NCBI GenBank assembly: GCA_041678005.1
Contig: JBAYOW010000017.1
Location: forward strand, 1-41,885
DNA: 41,885 bases
Direction of reading: 5' to 3'
Origin: Sulfurivermis sp041678005
Lineage (GTDB): Bacteria; Pseudomonadota; Gammaproteobacteria; Thiohalomonadales; Thiohalomonadaceae
The stretch's first letter is position 1, and each line of letters starts with the position of its first letter. The notes beneath the pieces are model-generated. The model worked only from the letters and a program-made list of their open reading frames with translations. It was not told the origin of the DNA and ran no database searches. Below, piece by piece: positions 40,154 to 41,885 of this stretch. A program made the position numbers and the translations under genes.

Positions 40154-41226
40154 CAGTCAAAGCTCCGCAGGGCCAGGCCAGAAGCTATCATCAGTGCCGG
40201 AGCATCGTTGCTCAACACCTGTGCCTTGATCCTTGGCGCAATACTCATGTTGGTAAACGGGTTTGCCACTATTGTTGGCACCCCCAATTTGGCTTCGATC
40301 AATTCATCCACACCTGGAATAGAAGCAGACCCACCAGCCAATACAATCTGATCGACGCTGGTATATTGGCTGGCTGAAAAGAAAAACTGGAGCGAACGGC
40401 TGACTTGTTGCGCCATGGCATCCTTGAATGGCTCCAGCACCTCAGACACATAATTATCTGGTAACCCACCCTGCCGCTTGGCCATACCTGCTTCTTCATA
40501 GGACAGGCCGTAACGACGCTGAATTTCTTCAGTCAACTGTTTGCCACCAAAAATCTGTTCGCGGGTATAAATAGTCTTGAGGTCATGCAATACGTTGAGG
40601 GTTGTCATGGTCGCGCCAACATCTATTACCGCAACAGTCTTGTCCACACCACGTTCAGGTAATTGTGCCGCAACTAGTGAAAAAGCGTTCTCCATGGCAA
40701 AGATTTCAACATCGATAACCTTTGCATCCAGCCCTCCCAGCTTTATGGCGGCCACGCGCACATCCACGTTTTCGCTGCGTGAAGCAGCCAACAAGACATC
40801 AACCCTGCTCGGATCGTTCTCCGAGGGGCCGAGAACCTGAAAATCAAGATTAACTTCTTCAAGTGGGTAGGGGATGTACTGGTCGGCTTCAAGCTGGATC
40901 TGGCTTTCCATCTCGGTATCCGAGAGGTTTGCCGGCATGGAGATGGTTTTGGTGATAACGGCCGAACCAGCTACCGCTGCAGCGGCATGTCTTGTCTTGC
41001 TGCCAGAACGCTTGACCACACGTTTAATCGCGTCGCCAACCGCATCCACATCGGTAATATTGTTTTCCACCACGGAATTGGGTGGCAGTGGCTCAACGGC
41101 GTAGCTTTCCACCCTATAGCGGTTGCCACTCTTACTCAACTCCAACAGCTTGACGGCCGTCGTACTGATATCCAGTCCGAGTATAGGTGACTTACTTCCT
41201 TGCAAAAATTGAGCTATTGAGAGCAT
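40153..41226 (-). CDS. pilM: type IV pilus actin-like protein PilM
   Basis: The 357-residue protein is a cytoplasmic actin-fold ATP-binding protein that docks onto PilN. Visible motifs are ILGLDISTTAVKLLEL (phosphate-1), VAVIDVGATMTTLNVL (phosphate-2) and IVLAGGSASIPGVDEL (adenosine). The N-terminal helix MLSIAQFLQG is typical. It is first in the pilMNOPQ operon. In most relatives a divergent penicillin-binding protein gene (ponA/mrcA) faces it; here that place is taken by transposase debris. Confidence 0.96.
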   Translation of the reverse strand: MLSIAQFLQGSKSPILGLDISTTAVKLLELSKSGNRYRVESYAVEPLPPNSVVENNITDVDAVGDAIKRVVKRSGSKTRHAAAAVAGSAVITKTISMPANLSDTEMESQIQLEADQYIPYPLEEVNLDFQVLGPSENDPSRVDVLLAASRSENVDVRVAAIKLGGLDAKVIDVEIFAMENAFSLVAAQLPERGVDKTVAVIDVGATMTTLNVLHDLKTIYTREQIFGGKQLTEEIQRRYGLSYEEAGMAKRQGGLPDNYVSEVLEPFKDAMAQQVSRSLQFFFSASQYTSVDQIVLAGGSASIPGVDELIEAKLGVPTIVANPFTNMSIAPRIKAQVLSNDAPALMIASGLALRSFD

Positions 41227-41440
41227 TTTTCCTTATAAACCCCATCCTTACGAGATATATATGTTCCACTACATTAAATACCACTGTCAACTACAGGTCA
41301 ACAAATAATTTTGCCAACCAGAGCACGTATTTTCTAATCCACAAGTGAATATAAAAAGTGGGGTTGAGAGGGAGTTTTATCAGCCGACTTTCAGTGTTCG
41401 TCCATAAAGGATATTGAGGGATTTCTGGCGAATCTTTTGT
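41227..41440. other. pilM upstream region
   Basis: This AT-rich stretch should contain the minus-strand pilM promoter. I see no gene in it and no convincing -35/-10 pair. Confidence 0.4.
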
Positions 41441-41470
41441 TGTTACATCACTGCCTGTTACATCACTACC
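41441..41470. repeat. two tandem 15-base repeats
   Basis: TGTTACATCACTGCC (41441-41455) is followed directly by TGTTACATCACTACC (41456-41470), with one difference. The second copy contains the end of the decayed transposase frame. Confidence 0.6.
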
Positions 41471-41740
41471 TTGATGCCGCTCGTCTGGTCAGCTACTGTA
41501 CCGAGTATTTCAAAGCTGAGGCCGGGTTTCAAACAATCTTTGGGATCGGGTAACGATTTGAGCTTGTCGTGGGCATCATCATATTTTCATAGCAGTAGAT
41601 CTTGCGCTGTTTTCCTTTGCTTTCAGGGCTTATGACTGTGCTGTGACCTGAAGAATTCGATAAATTTGTTTCAACAATTTAATGAACCGCCTGTTGAGGT
41701 ACCCCGAGTCGTTGCCCAAATAAAAACCGGGTAAGTCATC
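41458..41740 (-). pseudogene. decayed integrase-type (DDE) transposase fragment
   Basis: On the minus strand two frames read as transposase C-terminal sequence. The upstream piece (about 41740-41630) gives GFYLGNDSGYLNRRFIKLLK and then stops. Its first 12 residues align with the common GFHSDNGSEYLN motif of integrase-core transposases, but the catalytic Asp position is Gly and the Glu is Gly. The downstream piece (to 41458) gives DDAHDKLKSLPDPKDCLKPG and then LSFEILGTVADQ, like the closing TPYEKLKSLP...LKPG segment of the same family. Frameshifts and a stop separate them. The element continues beyond, or was lost at, the right edge. Assignment is by remembered motif only. Confidence 0.5.
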
Positions 41741-41885
41741 CCTGTGACTGATGACCTAAAAGGTTGTTGTCTGGGTGCCTTACAGGAAATGCATGAGTTG
41801 TTCGGTGGTCTTTTAAGTCTTCGGGCTTCATGATGATTTTTATAACCATCATGGCAATTATCCTTCCGGCCGCAGACTTATTTAA

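Noticed and set aside
41414..41635. Plus-strand open frame of 73 codons near the right edge
   Set aside because: It is antisense to the transposase-like reading, which has recognisable motifs; this frame has none.

Overview
The window reads as ordinary chromosome of a free-living, respiring gammaproteobacterium. The pilMNOPQ block, the hisBHAFIE-tatABC arrangement, the cbb3 oxidase with its ccoGHIS assembly genes, the separate HisI and HisE proteins, and BipA, Dtd and Pip homologues all point there. Base composition is moderate. I cannot name the genus: nothing here is a taxonomic marker, and no tRNA or rRNA gene is seen.

Layout. 205-2581 (minus): a PepSY protein, an OmpR-family regulator and a PhoQ-like kinase, translationally coupled and divergent from a two-gene RND efflux system at 2779-6920 (plus). 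6985-12104 (minus): hisB-hisH-hisA-hisF-hisI-hisE continuing into tatA-tatB-tatC. 12816-21408 (plus): ccoN-O-Q-P, an unlabelled 38-residue membrane peptide, then ccoG-H-I-S. FNR-type boxes precede ccoN and ccoG, so the locus is probably induced at low oxygen. 21409-24026 (minus): two unknown membrane proteins, dtd, and a pip gene broken by one extra base in a G run. 24214-24454 holds no protein gene. It carries a perfect TGTAAG-N6-CTTACA box, a -10, nine GGA triplets (several in hairpin loops) and a strong terminator, which is the architecture of a CsrB/RsmZ-type RNA. bipA follows on the minus strand.

26477-29296 (plus): a phosphodiesterase-like protein, then a compact set of an SseB-like protein, a 37-residue peptide, a membrane zinc ribbon and a three-heme secreted cytochrome. 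A ~142-bp nested inverted repeat (MITE-like) lies between this set and a receiver-like gene whose acceptor Asp is apparently Glu. Next come a membrane-anchored RRM protein, glycogen phosphorylase and shikimate kinase. A large lipoprotein with Ig-like and calcium-loop-like segments sits between aroK and the type IV pilus genes pilQ-P-O-N-M. The right edge contains a decayed transposase.

How the parts connect. The most interesting region is the untranslated 24.2-24.45 kb stretch. In relatives, a GacA/UvrY-type regulator activates such RNAs, which sequester CsrA/RsmA and so switch lifestyle traits including motility and glycogen metabolism. glgP and the pil genes in this window are plausible but unproven downstream targets. 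No csrA, gacA or gacS gene is present here.
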